The translations under genes were made by a program, and so were the position numbers. A stretch of 64,000 bases of DNA from an uncultured Actinomycetes bacterium (GTDB taxonomy: Bacteria > Actinomycetota > Acidimicrobiia > Acidimicrobiales > RAAP-2): positions 40,993-104,992 of the forward strand of contig CAIKNP010000009.1 of NCBI GenBank assembly GCA_903828785.1, given 5' to 3'. Of this stretch, positions 47,717-61,254 are shown in pieces. Position 1 is the stretch's first letter; every line of letters starts with the position of its first letter. Under the pieces are notes generated by a model. That model was not told where the DNA came from and ran no database searches. It saw nothing but the letters and a program-made list of their open reading frames with translations.

Positions 47717-48366
47717 TACGCCGGTCCTTCGTCGGACTCGGAGCTCTCTTCCTTAGCGGGAAGTCGCCCGATAGCCGACGCTGACATGACGGAGTTTGGT
47801 ATCCGTAGCAATCCCGAACTGGTGGCTACCGTCACGTAGGTGAGGCCAATCGCGCGAACGTCGCATTCGAGCACGCCCAACGCCGCCGATCGAACAATGA
47901 TGCGGTCACCCACGTTAAAGGGTCGAGCGAAGAGCAGCACGAAGGAAGCAAAGATGTTCGACAGGCTCTGCTGGGCAGCGATGCCCAGCACCACCGAAGC
48001 GAGACCCGCGCCGAGCAGTAGGCGCTGCAGGGAAACGCCCATCACGGCCAGCGAGACCAGGAAGATCAGGGCGTAGCCCACACCAGTCGCCACGAAGCGC
48101 ACCACCGCTCCGGCGGACATCACCGTTCGGTGGGTGACAATTCGACCCAGGAGCAGGGCACCCCATCGTACGACGACGCCACCAACGAAAAGAGTGACGA
48201 AGAGGACGAGCCACTCCAGTCCCCTCAGCCGGGGCCTCGAAAGCAGTGCGTGGTGCAGGCTCACGCCGCCACGCACCATCGCGACAAAAACCAGCGCGCC
48301 GAGTATGGCGCGCAACCACTCGGGGGCCGCATTTCGTAGCGTCAGATCGGGGTTGTGGCGGGACAC
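47713..48366 (-). CDS. MscS-family mechanosensitive ion channel
   Basis: GAGLASVVLGIAAQQSLSNIFASFVLLFARPFNVGDRIIV. Confidence 0.94.
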   Translation of the reverse strand: MSRHNPDLTLRNAAPEWLRAILGALVFVAMVRGGVSLHHALLSRPRLRGLEWLVLFVTLFVGGVVVRWGALLLGRIVTHRTVMSAGAVVRFVATGVGYALIFLVSLAVMGVSLQRLLLGAGLASVVLGIAAQQSLSNIFASFVLLFARPFNVGDRIIVRSAALGVLECDVRAIGLTYVTVATSSGLLRIPNSVMSASAIGRLPAKEESSESDEGPAY

Positions 48367-48526
48367 GGGTCAGGCGCTTTCGTTTTCGTCGAGGGCAAAA
48401 ATCGGCACACCAGTACCGTAGTGGCTGCACCACTCAGCCACCTCGTCGAGCTTCTTTTCGACGTGGCGGCGCGAGGGGGCTAGACTGTTCATTCGCGTCT
48501 CAAAGTCTCGACTTTGGGAACACCGA

Positions 48527-48601
48527 GGACCTGTGGTGCAGCTCGGAGTGCACGCCGCCCTGTCAAGGCGGAGGTCGCGGGTTCAAATCCCGTCAGGTCC
48601 G
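48527..48601 (+). tRNA. tRNA-Asp (GTC)
   Basis: GGACCTG...CCGCC CTGTCAA GGCGG...CGGGTTCAAATCCCG TCAGGTCC; anticodon GTC. Confidence 0.95.
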
Positions 48602-48629
48602 CTCGGAACCCCGCAAGGGGTGAAGAGAT

Positions 48630-48705
48630 GGTCGAGTAGCTCAGTTGGTAGAGCACACGCCTGAAAAGCGTGGGGTCACCGGATCGACGCCGGTCTCGAC
48701 CACCA
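48630..48705 (+). tRNA. tRNA-Phe (GAA), CCA encoded
   Basis: GGTCGAGTAGCTCAGTTGGTAGAGC A CACGC CTGAAAA GCGTG ... CTCGACC ACCA. Confidence 0.95.
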
Positions 48706-48708
48706 TAC

Positions 48709-48742
48709 AAAACCCCGTGGCACTCCGTGCTGCGGGGTTTTT
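48709..48742 (+). terminator. Rho-independent terminator after tRNA-Phe
   Basis: AAAACCCCG-tggcactccgtgctg-CGGGGTTTTT followed by T-rich run. Confidence 0.8.
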
Positions 48743-48775
48743 CTTTTTTGGCCCGCGGCGACCTACGATACGACT

Positions 48776-49192
48776 ATGAGCTCACTACGTCTTCGCCTCA
48801 CCGTCATCGACTGCCCCCACCCCGTCGCCCTCGCCACCTTTTACGCCGACCTGCTCTCCCTCGAAGTCGAAGAACTCGAGGGAGTCTCGCCCGAAGAGGT
48901 GACCTGGATCGAGATTCTCGACCAGGGTGTTTCGGTGCTCGCCTTCCAGCAGATCGACAACTACGTCGCGCCCACCTGGCCCGAAGGAGCAGTGCCACAA
49001 CAACTACACCTCGATATCGCGGTCACCAATCTCGACGAGGGTGAGGCCTGGGTACTCGCCCACGGAGCCACGAAGGACCCCGTGCAGCCCGGCAGCAACT
49101 TTCGTGTCTACCGGGACCCGATTGGTCACCCCTTCTGTCTGGTAACGTACAGCAGCGCCGAGGCGAACTCGGGGCCCGACGCGCTCCCCTAG
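48776..49192 (+). CDS. VOC/glyoxalase-like domain protein
   Basis: LTVIDCPHPVALATFYADLLSLEVEE; FRVYRDPIGHPFCLV. Confidence 0.9.
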   Translation: MSSLRLRLTVIDCPHPVALATFYADLLSLEVEELEGVSPEEVTWIEILDQGVSVLAFQQIDNYVAPTWPEGAVPQQLHLDIAVTNLDEGEAWVLAHGATKDPVQPGSNFRVYRDPIGHPFCLVTYSSAEANSGPDALP

Positions 49193-49743
49193 GCGCCTTC
49201 GTAGGGGAAGCCGAGGTCCGGTGCGGTGAAGAGGGCGTCGAAGGCCCAGCCTTCCTGCGCCGCCATGGCGGCCGCGGTTCCCCCGCGGTCAACCACGGCG
49301 AGCAGCAACACGACCTCGGCGCCGAAGTCGCGCACGACCTTGGCCGCTTCGAGCAAACTCGTGCCGCGAGTCACCGTGTCTTCGGTGATGATGACCTTGT
49401 CGCTCGTGAGCAAGGAACCCGCGATACGACCGCCGGCCCCGTGATCCTTGACCTCTTTGCGAACGCTGAAGGGGCGCAGGGAACGACCCCGAGTGGCCGC
49501 CACTCCCGCCGAAATGAAGGTCACGCCGTCAGCCCCCATAGTGAGACCACCAATGGCGGTGACCTGCTCGGGGACGCGCGCCAGCACGAGGTCGGCCACG
49601 TCGACCATGACCTCGGGGGCGCAGATGGTCTGCTTCGAATCGATGAACCAAGTGGACTTGCGTCCCGACTTGAGCGTGAAATCACCGCGGCGCACCGAGT
49701 GCGTGAGGAGGTGATCGAGGACCCGACGGCGAGCATCACTCAC
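49189..49743 (-). CDS. pyrE: Orotate phosphoribosyltransferase
   Basis: GDFTLKSGRKSTWFIDSKQ; VIITEDTVTRGTSLLEAAKVV. Confidence 0.93.
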   Translation of the reverse strand: MSDARRRVLDHLLTHSVRRGDFTLKSGRKSTWFIDSKQTICAPEVMVDVADLVLARVPEQVTAIGGLTMGADGVTFISAGVAATRGRSLRPFSVRKEVKDHGAGGRIAGSLLTSDKVIITEDTVTRGTSLLEAAKVVRDFGAEVVLLLAVVDRGGTAAAMAAQEGWAFDALFTAPDLGFPYEGA

Positions 49744-50804
49744 GACAGCACCACTTTCTGGGACCCGGCCCGAACTGTTCCGACGATGCTGGCCGACATT
49801 CCCGCGCTGCGCGCAATTGTCACGGCCGCTTCCGCGGCGTCGGGGTCGACGGCGATGACCATACCCAGGCCGCAGTTAAAGACTCGAACCATCTCCTCGG
49901 CGCTCACGCGTCCGCGGCGCTGAATTTCAAAGAAGATCTCTGGCGTATCGAAGCTCGCCATGTCAATGGTGGCGTCGAGGTGTTCGGGTAAGACGCGCAC
50001 CACGTTGCCCACAATGCCCCCACCCGTGATGTGGGCCGCCGCGTGGACGCCAGACCCCAGATCCCTGATCATCGCCAGCACCGTGGGCGTGTAGATGACG
50101 CAGGGGCGCAGCAGTTCGTCGGCCAAGCTAACATCCGCGCCATCCCAGGCGGGAAGTTCCAGCGCAGCGGGAGTCGTCACGAGCACCTGGCGCGCCAGTG
50201 AGTAACCGTTCGAACGTAGGCCCGGCGATCCCAGCCCCACCAACACGTCGCCCTCGCGGACGCGGTGTGCGCCGAGTTCTTCGCCCTGCTCGACGACGCC
50301 GACCACGAAGCCCGCGACGTCGAGCTCGTCGGGGCGCATGACGCCGCCGTGCTCGGCCGTCTCACCACCCAGCAAGGCGGTGTTCGCTTGACGACAGCCT
50401 TCGGCGATGCCGGCCACGAGTTCTTCGAGACGCTTCGGATCGAGCGCCCCCACGGCCACGTAATCGAGCATGAAGAGGGGTTCGGCACCGAGGCAGGCCA
50501 AATCGTCCACCAGCATGGCGACGAGGTCTATGCCGACGCTGTCGTAACGCTGGAGGAGGCGAGCAATTTCGAGTTTGGTGCCCACCCCGTCGGCCGAGGA
50601 CACCAGTACCGGCGAGCGGTAGCGGCTGGTGTCGAGGCGAAAGAGGCCACCAAATCCACCAATACCCCCGAGGACTTCGGGGCGGGCCGTCGACGCGACG
50701 TGTTGCTTGATTCGCTCCACCGCTTCGTCGCCCGCTTCAATGGACACCCCGGCCTCGTGATAGGTGGCGCCACCCGCGGGCTGATCAAGCAGGCGACTCA
50801 CCAA
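49740..50804 (-). CDS. purM: Phosphoribosylformylglycinamidine cyclo-ligase
   Basis: TYHEAGVSIEAGDEAVERIK; STADGVGTK-like SSADGVGTKLEIA; GSPGLRSNGYSLAR. Confidence 0.96.
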   Translation of the reverse strand: MVSRLLDQPAGGATYHEAGVSIEAGDEAVERIKQHVASTARPEVLGGIGGFGGLFRLDTSRYRSPVLVSSADGVGTKLEIARLLQRYDSVGIDLVAMLVDDLACLGAEPLFMLDYVAVGALDPKRLEELVAGIAEGCRQANTALLGGETAEHGGVMRPDELDVAGFVVGVVEQGEELGAHRVREGDVLVGLGSPGLRSNGYSLARQVLVTTPAALELPAWDGADVSLADELLRPCVIYTPTVLAMIRDLGSGVHAAAHITGGGIVGNVVRVLPEHLDATIDMASFDTPEIFFEIQRRGRVSAEEMVRVFNCGLGMVIAVDPDAAEAAVTIARSAGMSASIVGTVRAGSQKVVLS

Positions 50805-52231
50805 CGAGCTCCCAGGCTAAGGGTCACCGGCACGGGGGCCGGATAGTTCCCGGTCAGGCAGGCGTCACAGCACTCCTGATCAAGACCAATCGCCCGGCGT
50901 AATAGGTCGAGCGGCAAGAAGGCCAGGCTGTCGGAACCAATGAAATCGTTCATTTCTTCTAGCGTGTGGTGCGCCGCCAACAGGTCGTCGCGCGTGGGCG
51001 TATCAATCCCGAAGTAGCAGGGCCAGGCGAAGGGGGGCGAAGAAATGCGCAGGTGCACTTCGGCGGCGCCGGCTTCGCGCAGCATCTTAACGAGGGCCTT
51101 GGTCGTCGTTCCGCGAACGATGGAATCATCGACCACGATGAGGCGCTGACCCTCGATGTTCTCGCGCAAGGGGTTGAGCTTGCGCTTCACACTGGCCGCC
51201 CGGTGACTCTGGTTGGGCGAAATGAAGGTCCGGCCGATGTAGCGATTCTTCACCAGCCCGTAGCCGAAGGGGGTACCGGACGCCTTGGCGTATCCCTCGG
51301 CCGCGGGGACTCCCGAATCGGGTACGCCCATCACGATGTCCGCTTCGACGGGGGCGACGGCGGCGAGTTGCTCACCCATACGCCGTCTCGCCGTGTGGAC
51401 CTGATGTCCCATGAGGTAGGTGTCCGGGCGAGCGAAGTAGACGAACTCAAAAATGCACAGCTTGGTGGGGCCTTCGGCGGGTTCGAGTAACTGCGTGGCC
51501 GTGACTCCAGCGCTGGTCAGGGTGACCATTTCGCCCGGGTGGATTTCGCGCACGAAGGTGGCCCCGACGACGTCGAGAGCGGGTGACTCTGAGGCCACCA
51601 TCCATCCGCCGACCGCGTCGGCGTCGCCCAGGGTCCCGAGGCACAAGGGGCGAAAGCCGTGGGGATCGCGCACCGCGTGGATGGCCCCGGCTTCGAGGAT
51701 CACCATGGAGAAAGCGCCTTCGGCTTTGGCCAGCACCGTAGCCAGCGCCTGGGACACGGTCGCGCCCTCCTCAATTTCTCGCGCCATTAATTCCGCCACT
51801 AAGTCCGAGTCCGAGAGCATCGAGGTGTACTCAATGCCCGCTTCGGCAGCGAGGGCCAGGGTGTTCGTGAGATTTCCGTTGTGACCAAGAGCGAAGTCCG
51901 TTCCGGCTGCTGAACGAAAGACCGGCTGGGCCGCGGTCCAGTTCGCCGAACCCGACGTGGAGTAACGGGTGTGACCAATCACGTGGCTCCCCGCGAGGGC
52001 GCGCAGCGCGGCGTCACTAAAGACGTGCGAGACCAGGCCGTTATCCTTCACGACGGTGATGTGGTTATTGGTGAAGGCGGCCATGCCGGCCGACTCCTGA
52101 CCGCGGTGCTGGAGCGCGTAGAGCGCGTCGAAACACAGGGGGGAGGCGTCGAGTCCGGGGGACACAATCCCCACCACCCCGCAGGCTTCCTTCAATTGGC
52201 CATCACTCGAGATTTCGGGGGTGGACGTCAC
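50798..52231 (-). CDS. purF: Amidophosphoribosyltransferase
   Basis: EACGVVGIVSPG...ALQHRGQESAGMA; VMGVPDSGVPAAEGYA; VVDDSIVRGTTTKALVKMLREAGA. Confidence 0.97.
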   Translation of the reverse strand: MTSTPEISSDGQLKEACGVVGIVSPGLDASPLCFDALYALQHRGQESAGMAAFTNNHITVVKDNGLVSHVFSDAALRALAGSHVIGHTRYSTSGSANWTAAQPVFRSAAGTDFALGHNGNLTNTLALAAEAGIEYTSMLSDSDLVAELMAREIEEGATVSQALATVLAKAEGAFSMVILEAGAIHAVRDPHGFRPLCLGTLGDADAVGGWMVASESPALDVVGATFVREIHPGEMVTLTSAGVTATQLLEPAEGPTKLCIFEFVYFARPDTYLMGHQVHTARRRMGEQLAAVAPVEADIVMGVPDSGVPAAEGYAKASGTPFGYGLVKNRYIGRTFISPNQSHRAASVKRKLNPLRENIEGQRLIVVDDSIVRGTTTKALVKMLREAGAAEVHLRISSPPFAWPCYFGIDTPTRDDLLAAHHTLEEMNDFIGSDSLAFLPLDLLRRAIGLDQECCDACLTGNYPAPVPVTLSLGARW

Positions 52232-52285
52232 TAGTCAATTCTCGCACATCCGAGGACGGTCACTGGCCCTCGGTACGCTAGAAGC

Positions 52286-53201
52286 GTGATCGACCTGCAC
52301 ACCCACTCCACTTTCTCCGACGGTACTGACTCCCCCAGCGAATTAGCGGCCGCGGCGCATCGCATTGGGATCACCACCATGGCCCTCACCGACCACGACA
52401 CCACCGCCAGCCACGACGAAATGCAGGCGGCCTGCGACCACTGGGGGATCAATCTCATCACCGGAACCGAAATTTCCTTGGTTGATCACCAGTTCCCCCG
52501 GGCCAATGAGCGGGGCGAGGAGAAGGGGCGGGGCATCCACGTCTTGGCCTATTTTCCGCCCTTGGACCCCGATTCGCCGATGCAGCGCTTGCTGGAGCGA
52601 CTACGAAATGACCGCGAAAACCGCAACGCCCAACTGCTTCACGTCTTGCAGGGACTGGGATTTGAGCGCCTGACCATGGAAGCCGTGGCCGGCAGCAAGG
52701 CCGAGGGCGAGGTCATTGGGCGGCCACACTTCGCCGAAGCGATGTTTCTCCTGCACCCCGAAATCGTCGGCGAAAAGTCCCCCGAGGCGTGGCGGTCCAT
52801 TTTCGACAACTGGCTCGGCGTCACCGGCCGGGCCTACCTGCCCAAAACGGAACTCACCCTCGAAGAAGTCGTGGAACAGGCCAAGGGATCGGGAACCATC
52901 TTCTCCATCGCCCACCCCCTGCTTAACTACCTACCCGATTACACCAACGAATCGATTGAACGCGAGATGCCTCGCATCCTCAACAGCCTGCGCGAACGGG
53001 GTTTCACCGGTGCCGAGGCCTACTACGGTGGTACGACCGAGCCCACCCGGGCCCTGATGGTCAAGCTGACCCGCGACGCCGGACTCGTACCCACGGGTGG
53101 ATCGGATTACCACGGCAGCGTCAAGGAGCTGGTCGCTCTCGGCGTCGGCTACAGCGGCGATCTACACGTCCCCGATCACATCGTGGACGAACTTCGAAGG
53201 G

Positions 53202-53227
<26 letters not shown>
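52286..53227 (+). CDS. PHP-domain metal-dependent phosphoesterase
   Basis: IDLHTHSTFSDGTDSPSELAAAAHRIGITTMALTDHDT; GGSDYHG. Confidence 0.94.
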
Positions 53228-55471
<2,244 letters not shown>

Positions 55472-55475
<4 letters not shown>

Positions 55476-56143
55476 GCGACCACCACCGTCTGGCCCACGA
55501 ATCCCGCCAGGAGGGCGCGACCATCGGCACTGCCGAGCAGGGTCGACATGGCTCGCTCGGGGTGCGGCATCAGGCCCACCACGTTGCGACCCTCGTTGCA
55601 AATGCCGGCAATGTTGTCGCGTGAGCCGTTGGGGTTGTCGACGTAGCGCAAAACGACTTGATCATTGTCGACGAGTTGTTGGTGGGTCTCGTCGGTGCAG
55701 GTGTAGGAACCCGAGAAGTGGTTGATAGGAATACGCAGTTCCTGTCCGAGGCTGGTTGAGCGGGTCAGCACCGAATTCGTTGACGCCACGACCAGCGTGG
55801 TGGGCTGACACAGGAAGGTCAAACCACGATTCTTCTGCAGGGCGCCGGGCAGGAGACCGGCTTCGGTCAATACCTGAAAGCCATTGCAGATACCCAAGAC
55901 GGCGCCACCGGCGGCGGCGAAGCTGCGCACCGCTTCCATCACCGGTGAGAAGCGCGCGAGGGCACCGGGGCGAAGGTAGTCGCCGTGGGCGAAGCCACCG
56001 GGGAGAATGACCCCGTCGACGTCACCGAGCGACGTGGCGCTGTGCCAAATGAATTCGGCCTTCGCTCCGAGGTCGGTGACGGCACTGGCCGCATCGTACT
56101 CACAGTTCGAACCCGGAAAGACCACCACGCCGATTCTGTTCAC
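55472..56143 (-). CDS. purQ: Phosphoribosylformylglycinamidine synthase, glutaminase subunit
   Basis: [48 protein letters not shown]. Confidence 0.97.
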
Positions 56144-56146
56144 CGA

Positions 56147-56401
56147 CTACACCTCTTCAATGAGTCGAACGGCGGCGTCTTCCATCACCGGGTTGGACAA
56201 GAGTCGTTCGGCCAGCGAACGGGCGATCATGACGGCCTCACTGGGGTCGTCCGCTTCGATGCGCAGGGTGAAGGATTTGCCGGCGCGCACGTCGCTGATG
56301 CCGGAGAATCCCAGCGCCGGTAGGGCGCGCTCAATCGTTGCCCCTTCCGGATCAGCGATACCAGCGCGGAGGGTTACGGAGACGGCCACGGAGTAGTTCA
56401 C
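56147..56401 (-). CDS. purS: Phosphoribosylformylglycinamidine synthase subunit PurS
   Basis: 84 aa; VTLRAGIADPEGATIERALPALGFSGISDVRAGKSFTL. Confidence 0.95.
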   Translation of the reverse strand: MNYSVAVSVTLRAGIADPEGATIERALPALGFSGISDVRAGKSFTLRIEADDPSEAVMIARSLAERLLSNPVMEDAAVRLIEEV

Positions 56402-56441
56402 CCCTTAAACGGTAGTCGCAACGGCGGACGCTACTGACCCA

Positions 56442-57359
56442 TCAGTCGGCCGTCGGCGAAAGTTCGTCGTCGTCGCGACCAAACCAGGTGCTAATCGAGC
56501 GACCGGTGATGCGTTCGTAGGCGTCTTCGTAACGGCCGGCGGTGATCGCGACGATGTCCGCGGGCACTGGTGGCGGCGGGGGGGTCCGGTCCCAGGCCAG
56601 CGAGGCCAGCCAGTCTCGGAAGGGTTGCTTGTCAAACGACGGCGGCGTCTGCCCCGACACCACGCCGTCGGCGGGCCAAATGCGCGAGGAGTCGGGCGTC
56701 AAGACTTCGTCGCAGACCACGAGCGCACCATCGACGAAGCCCAGTTCGAACTTGGTGTCCGCCAGGACCAGACCCTGGTCGCGAAGGCGCGACTGGGCCT
56801 GCGCGAAGAGACCGAGACACAAGGTGGCCGCCCGCTCCAGCAGTTCCGCGCCCACCAGGGCGGCCGCGGTCGCGAGATCAATATTGATGTCGTGTCCGGA
56901 CTCCGCCTTGGTACTGGGCGTAAACAGGGGCTCGGGAAAGGGATCGGTCAAACGCAGGCCCGCGGGGACGTCCATGGAGTGCACGGTTCCCGTCTGGCGA
57001 TACTCGTCGTAGGCCTGGCCGGCTAAGCGGCCCCGCACGATGCATTCCAGGGGCAACATCTCGGCCTTACGCACCAGCATGCTGCGTCCGTGCCACTGTG
57101 TCTCGTCACTAAAACCAGGCACCATCTGGTCGATGACCTCGGGATCGCAGGAGACCAGCGCCGTGGGCACCTGGGAGAGTTCGTGCACCCAGAAATTCGT
57201 GAGCCCCGTAAGCACCCGACCCTTATTCGGTATGGGCTCGTTCATCACCACGTCAAAGGCACTCAGCCGGTCCGAGGCCACCATCAAGAGATGATCGTCG
57301 CCGACCGCGTAGAGGTCTCGCACTTTGCCCGAATACAGGTGAGGGAGCGACAGTGCCAT
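56442..57359 (-). CDS. purC: Phosphoribosylaminoimidazole-succinocarboxamide synthase
   Basis: LYSGKVRDLYAVGDDHLLMVASDRLSAFDVVMNEPIPNKGRVL; VLTPDSSRIWPA. Confidence 0.97.
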   Translation of the reverse strand: MALSLPHLYSGKVRDLYAVGDDHLLMVASDRLSAFDVVMNEPIPNKGRVLTGLTNFWVHELSQVPTALVSCDPEVIDQMVPGFSDETQWHGRSMLVRKAEMLPLECIVRGRLAGQAYDEYRQTGTVHSMDVPAGLRLTDPFPEPLFTPSTKAESGHDINIDLATAAALVGAELLERAATLCLGLFAQAQSRLRDQGLVLADTKFELGFVDGALVVCDEVLTPDSSRIWPADGVVSGQTPPSFDKQPFRDWLASLAWDRTPPPPPVPADIVAITAGRYEDAYERITGRSISTWFGRDDDELSPTAD

Positions 57360-57361
57360 AA

Positions 57362-58663
57362 CTACCAGTTCAGCGCGTCGGTGAAACGACCGCGGTGCGC
57401 CACCATACGTTGAGCGTCAAAGACGCGATCGAGGGCCGCCTCGTCGAGGGTGACGGCGGGATCTTCTTCCACCACCCGTCGAAAGGCTCGACCTTCTTCC
57501 ACGCTGCGTCGGGCGGCCGACTGCACGATGCGGTACGCCTCGTCGCGGGCCAGACCCGACTCCACCAGTGCGAGCAGCACTGACTGCGAGTACACCAGAC
57601 CCAGAGAAGTAACCTCGAGATTTTCCAGCGCCCGCTGCGGGAAGAGGACCAGTCCGCTGGCCAGACTCGTCGCCTTGCGCAACATGTAGACACAGAGTTG
57701 CAGGGCGTCGGGCAAGACAATGCGCTCCACGCTGGAGTGCGAGATGTCGCGCTCGTGCCACAGCGCCACGTTCTCGAGTCCGGTGGCGAGGTAGCCCCGC
57801 AACACGCGGGCCAAACCGCAGAGGCGCTCGGACAAAATGGGATTGCGCTTGTGGGGCATCGCCGACGAACCCTTTTGCCCAGCGGCGAAGGGTTCTTGGG
57901 CTTCGCCCACTTCGGTACGGGCCAGGTGGCGAACCTCGAGGGCGAACTGCTCCATGGTCGTCCCCAGGGCCGCGCAGGCGTAGAGGACTTCGGCGTGGCG
58001 GTCGCGAGCGATGACCTGCGTCGCCGGCACGGGCGACAGGCCGAGCCGCGCGCAGACGTAGGCCTCGACCGCTGGATCGATATTGGAGAAGGTTCCCACG
58101 GCTCCCGAGAGCTTGCCCACCGCAATGCCCGTACGCGCCGCGCGGGCGCGCACCAGATCACGCTCGACCTGCAGGGCGAAGAGCGCGAACTTGGCGCCGT
58201 AGGTGGTGGGCTCGGCGTGCATGCCGTGCGTGCGCCCGGTTATGGGCCAGTCAATTGATTCACGGGCGCGCACGCTCAAGGCGTCGCGAAACTTCGTGGC
58301 CTCGTCAATCACGATGTCCATCGCTCGGGTCAAGGTAACGCAGAGGGCCGTATCGACGACGTCCGATGAAGTCAGGCCGTAGTGGACCCAGGCGCCCTCG
58401 GGCATGCCGATACGCGACTGCACCACGTCGACGAAGGCCGCGGTGTCGTGGTTGGTGACGGCTTCGCGCTCGTCGACCTCCGCCACGAAAGCCGCGTCCA
58501 CGACGGGTCGGCGCAGGCGCAGTTGCGCCACTTCGTTCGCCGGTAGGACGCCGAGTTCGGCCAGGCCCTCGGCCGCGAGGATCTCCACTTCGAGCATGGT
58601 GTCGAAGCGGTGGACGTCGCTAAAGAGGGCCGCCATATCTTTGGGGGCGTAGCGATTAATCAT
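57362..58663 (-). CDS. purB: Adenylosuccinate lyase
   Basis: WVHYGLTSSDVVDTAL; GRTHGMHAEPTTYG; GSSAMPHKRNPILSERLCGLAR. Confidence 0.97.
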   Translation of the reverse strand: MINRYAPKDMAALFSDVHRFDTMLEVEILAAEGLAELGVLPANEVAQLRLRRPVVDAAFVAEVDEREAVTNHDTAAFVDVVQSRIGMPEGAWVHYGLTSSDVVDTALCVTLTRAMDIVIDEATKFRDALSVRARESIDWPITGRTHGMHAEPTTYGAKFALFALQVERDLVRARAARTGIAVGKLSGAVGTFSNIDPAVEAYVCARLGLSPVPATQVIARDRHAEVLYACAALGTTMEQFALEVRHLARTEVGEAQEPFAAGQKGSSAMPHKRNPILSERLCGLARVLRGYLATGLENVALWHERDISHSSVERIVLPDALQLCVYMLRKATSLASGLVLFPQRALENLEVTSLGLVYSQSVLLALVESGLARDEAYRIVQSAARRSVEEGRAFRRVVEEDPAVTLDEAALDRVFDAQRMVAHRGRFTDALNW

Positions 58664-59913
58664 GCGATTCCTTTCACTGCGTCGAGCGCGATGTCACTGC
58701 GCACCACGCATCCATCAAACGAAATTCGACCTACGGCCTCGTAGGCCTTGCTTCGGGCCGTCGCCAGGTCGTCGGCGTGCGCCGTGACCGCGAGGACGCG
58801 CCCCCCATTGGTCACGAAGTGGCCATCGACCCGAGCACTGCCCGCGTGGAAGACCACGACACCGTCGATGGCGTGCGCGAGCTGACCGTCGTCGCCCAGT
58901 CCCGCAATGCGGTCGCCTCGTCGAGGCGTGTCGGGGTAGCCGTGGGCCGCCATAACCACCGTGACCGCCGCGCCGCTGGCCGACACGGCCACCTCACCCA
59001 GCGTGCCCCGGGCGCTGGCCTGGAGGAGGGCGAAGAGTTGGTCACCGTAGAGGGGGACGAGGACCTCCGTCTCGGGGTCTCCGAAGCGCACGTTGTATTC
59101 GAGCAACTGGGGGCCAGCGCTCGTGAGCATCACGCCGGCGTAGAGCACGCCGCGGTAGTCAATTTCTCGACGCTGCAGCTCTTTTAGTGTGGGGCGCAGC
59201 ATTGTCTCCATGATGCCGTCAACGAGATCGGGGTCAATAGGCATAGGCGCGTAGGCACCCATGCCACCGGTGTTCGGACCCGTTCCACCGTCACCCACCC
59301 GCTTGAAGTCTTGCGCGGCGGACAGTGCGAAGAGTGACCTTCCGTCACAGAGCACGATGAGTGAGCACTCCTCCCCATCGAGGCCTTCTTCAATCACGAT
59401 GGTCGAGCCGGCACTGGCGAAGGCGTCACCACTCACTTTGGCGCTGACGTCGAGACGGGCCTCGGCCAGTGAGTTGGTAACCAGCACACCCTTGCCCGCC
59501 GCGAGCCCGTCAGTCTTGATCACGTAGGGCGGGGTCATTGATTCGGCGAGGAAACGGTGGGCCGCAGCCTCGTCACTAAAGACCTCGTAGTCCGCAGTGG
59601 GAACGTCGGCGTCGGCGAGGAAGTCCTTCATGAAGGCCTTGGATCCCTCGAGGCGCGCGCCGTCCGCGTTCGGCCCGAGGACGAGCTTGCCCTGCGCTCG
59701 CAGCTGGTCCGCCAAGCCATCCACCAAGGGCAGTTCGGGTCCAATGACGAAGAGGTCCGCTTCCAACTCGGTCGCGGGCCTCGGCGTGCAGGTCAAGCCG
59801 TGCGCCGCCATACCGTCGTTCCCTGGCGTGACGACGACCTCGGCCGATTTTGCCAAGCCCCAGGCCAGGGCGTGCTCACGCGCGCCCGATCCGACGACGA
59901 CGACGCGACTCAC
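58660..59913 (-). CDS. purD: Phosphoribosylamine-glycine ligase
   Basis: [47 protein letters not shown]. Confidence 0.97.
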   Translation of the reverse strand: MSRVVVVGSGAREHALAWGLAKSAEVVVTPGNDGMAAHGLTCTPRPATELEADLFVIGPELPLVDGLADQLRAQGKLVLGPNADGARLEGSKAFMKDFLADADVPTADYEVFSDEAAAHRFLAESMTPPYVIKTDGLAAGKGVLVTNSLAEARLDVSAKVSGDAFASAGSTIVIEEGLDGEECSLIVLCDGRSLFALSAAQDFKRVGDGGTGPNTGGMGAYAPMPIDPDLVDGIMETMLRPTLKELQRREIDYRGVLYAGVMLTSAGPQLLEYNVRFGDPETEVLVPLYGDQLFALLQASARGTLGEVAVSASGAAVTVVMAAHGYPDTPRRGDRIAGLGDDGQLAHAIDGVVVFHAGSARVDGHFVTNGGRVLAVTAHADDLATARSKAYEAVGRISFDGCVVRSDIALDAVKGIA

Positions 59914-61187
59914 GATGGGCGAACGAACTGCTCGCGTCCGGGACCGACTCCGACGACGGAAATCTTGACGCCGATGAGCTCTTGTACGAAGGCCACGTAG
60001 GAGCGAGCCGCCGCGGGCAGTTGGTCAAAGGTAGTGAAGGAGCTCAGGTCCGTCTGCCAGCCGGGCAGGGTCTCGTAGACGGGGGTGACGTCGTGCAGCA
60101 CCGACTGGTGATACGGCGGGTACTCGTAACGCAGGCCGTCGGCCTCGTAAGCGACGCAGACCTTGATCTCGTCCAGTGTGTCGAGGACGTCGAGCTTGGT
60201 GAGGGCAATCTCGGTCAAGGAATTGAGGCGAGCTGCCTGACGGGCCATCACCGCGTCGAACCAGCCGACGCGGCGGCGGCGACCGGTGTTGGTGCCGTAT
60301 TCGTGCCCCCGATCGACCAACAAATCACCGAGCTCCCCGTCGAGTTCCGTGGGGAAGGGTCCCGCGCCAACGCGCGTGATGTAGGCCTTGGCGATGCCCA
60401 CGATGTCCGAGAGGTCGCGCGGTCCCAGCCCCGAACCCGTGCAGGCTCCCCCGGCGACGGGGTTCGACGAGGTCACGAAGGGGTAGGTGCCGTGGTCGAG
60501 ATCGAGGAAGGTGGCTTGGGCCCCTTCGAGCAAGATGCGCTGTCCCTGGGCCAATGCCTCGTGGACCAGGTTGACGGTGTCACCGACCATGGGTGCGACG
60601 CGAGGCGCGAGTTGCCCGAGGTACTGGCCACAGAGTTCGTCGAGGGAAATGGAGGGTCGGTTGTAGATCTTGTTGAGGATGAGGTTCTTCTCGTGCAAGA
60701 CCACGTCGAGCTTCTCGCGGAAAATCTTCGGGTCGAGCAGGTCCTGCACGCGTAGTCCCACTCGCGAGGACTTGTCGGCGTAGGCCGGACCAATACCGCG
60801 CTTGGTCGTACCCAGGGCGTTCTTGCCTAAGAATCGTTCAGTGAGCCGGTCGATTTCCTGGTGGTAGGGCATGATCAGGTGAGCGTTGCCCGAGACCACG
60901 ACCCGCGACACGTCCACTCCCTTGGCGGCGAGTCGGTCGAGTTCGGCGAGTAGGACGGCGGGATCGACGACCACCCCGTTGCCAATAACCGGCGTGATGT
61001 GAGGGTAGAGAACACCCGAGGGCACCAGCTGGAGCGCGAAGGCTTCGCCATCGACCACGATGCGGTGACCAGCGTTGTGGCCACCTTGGTAGCGCACCAC
61101 CATGTCCATGTCACGGGCGAGTAGGTCGGTGAGTTTGCCCTTGCCTTCGTCCCCCCACTGTGTTCCGACTACGACTGTTGCGGGCAC
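59910..61187 (-). CDS. purA: Adenylosuccinate synthetase
   Basis: [44 protein letters not shown]. Confidence 0.97.
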   Translation of the reverse strand: MPATVVVGTQWGDEGKGKLTDLLARDMDMVVRYQGGHNAGHRIVVDGEAFALQLVPSGVLYPHITPVIGNGVVVDPAVLLAELDRLAAKGVDVSRVVVSGNAHLIMPYHQEIDRLTERFLGKNALGTTKRGIGPAYADKSSRVGLRVQDLLDPKIFREKLDVVLHEKNLILNKIYNRPSISLDELCGQYLGQLAPRVAPMVGDTVNLVHEALAQGQRILLEGAQATFLDLDHGTYPFVTSSNPVAGGACTGSGLGPRDLSDIVGIAKAYITRVGAGPFPTELDGELGDLLVDRGHEYGTNTGRRRRVGWFDAVMARQAARLNSLTEIALTKLDVLDTLDEIKVCVAYEADGLRYEYPPYHQSVLHDVTPVYETLPGWQTDLSSFTTFDQLPAAARSYVAFVQELIGVKISVVGVGPGREQFVRPS

Positions 61188-61254
61188 GGGGGCTCCTAGC
61201 GACTAGTGGCTTAGACCCAATCCTACTAAAGCGCCAGAGGCGTCCGACTGAGGC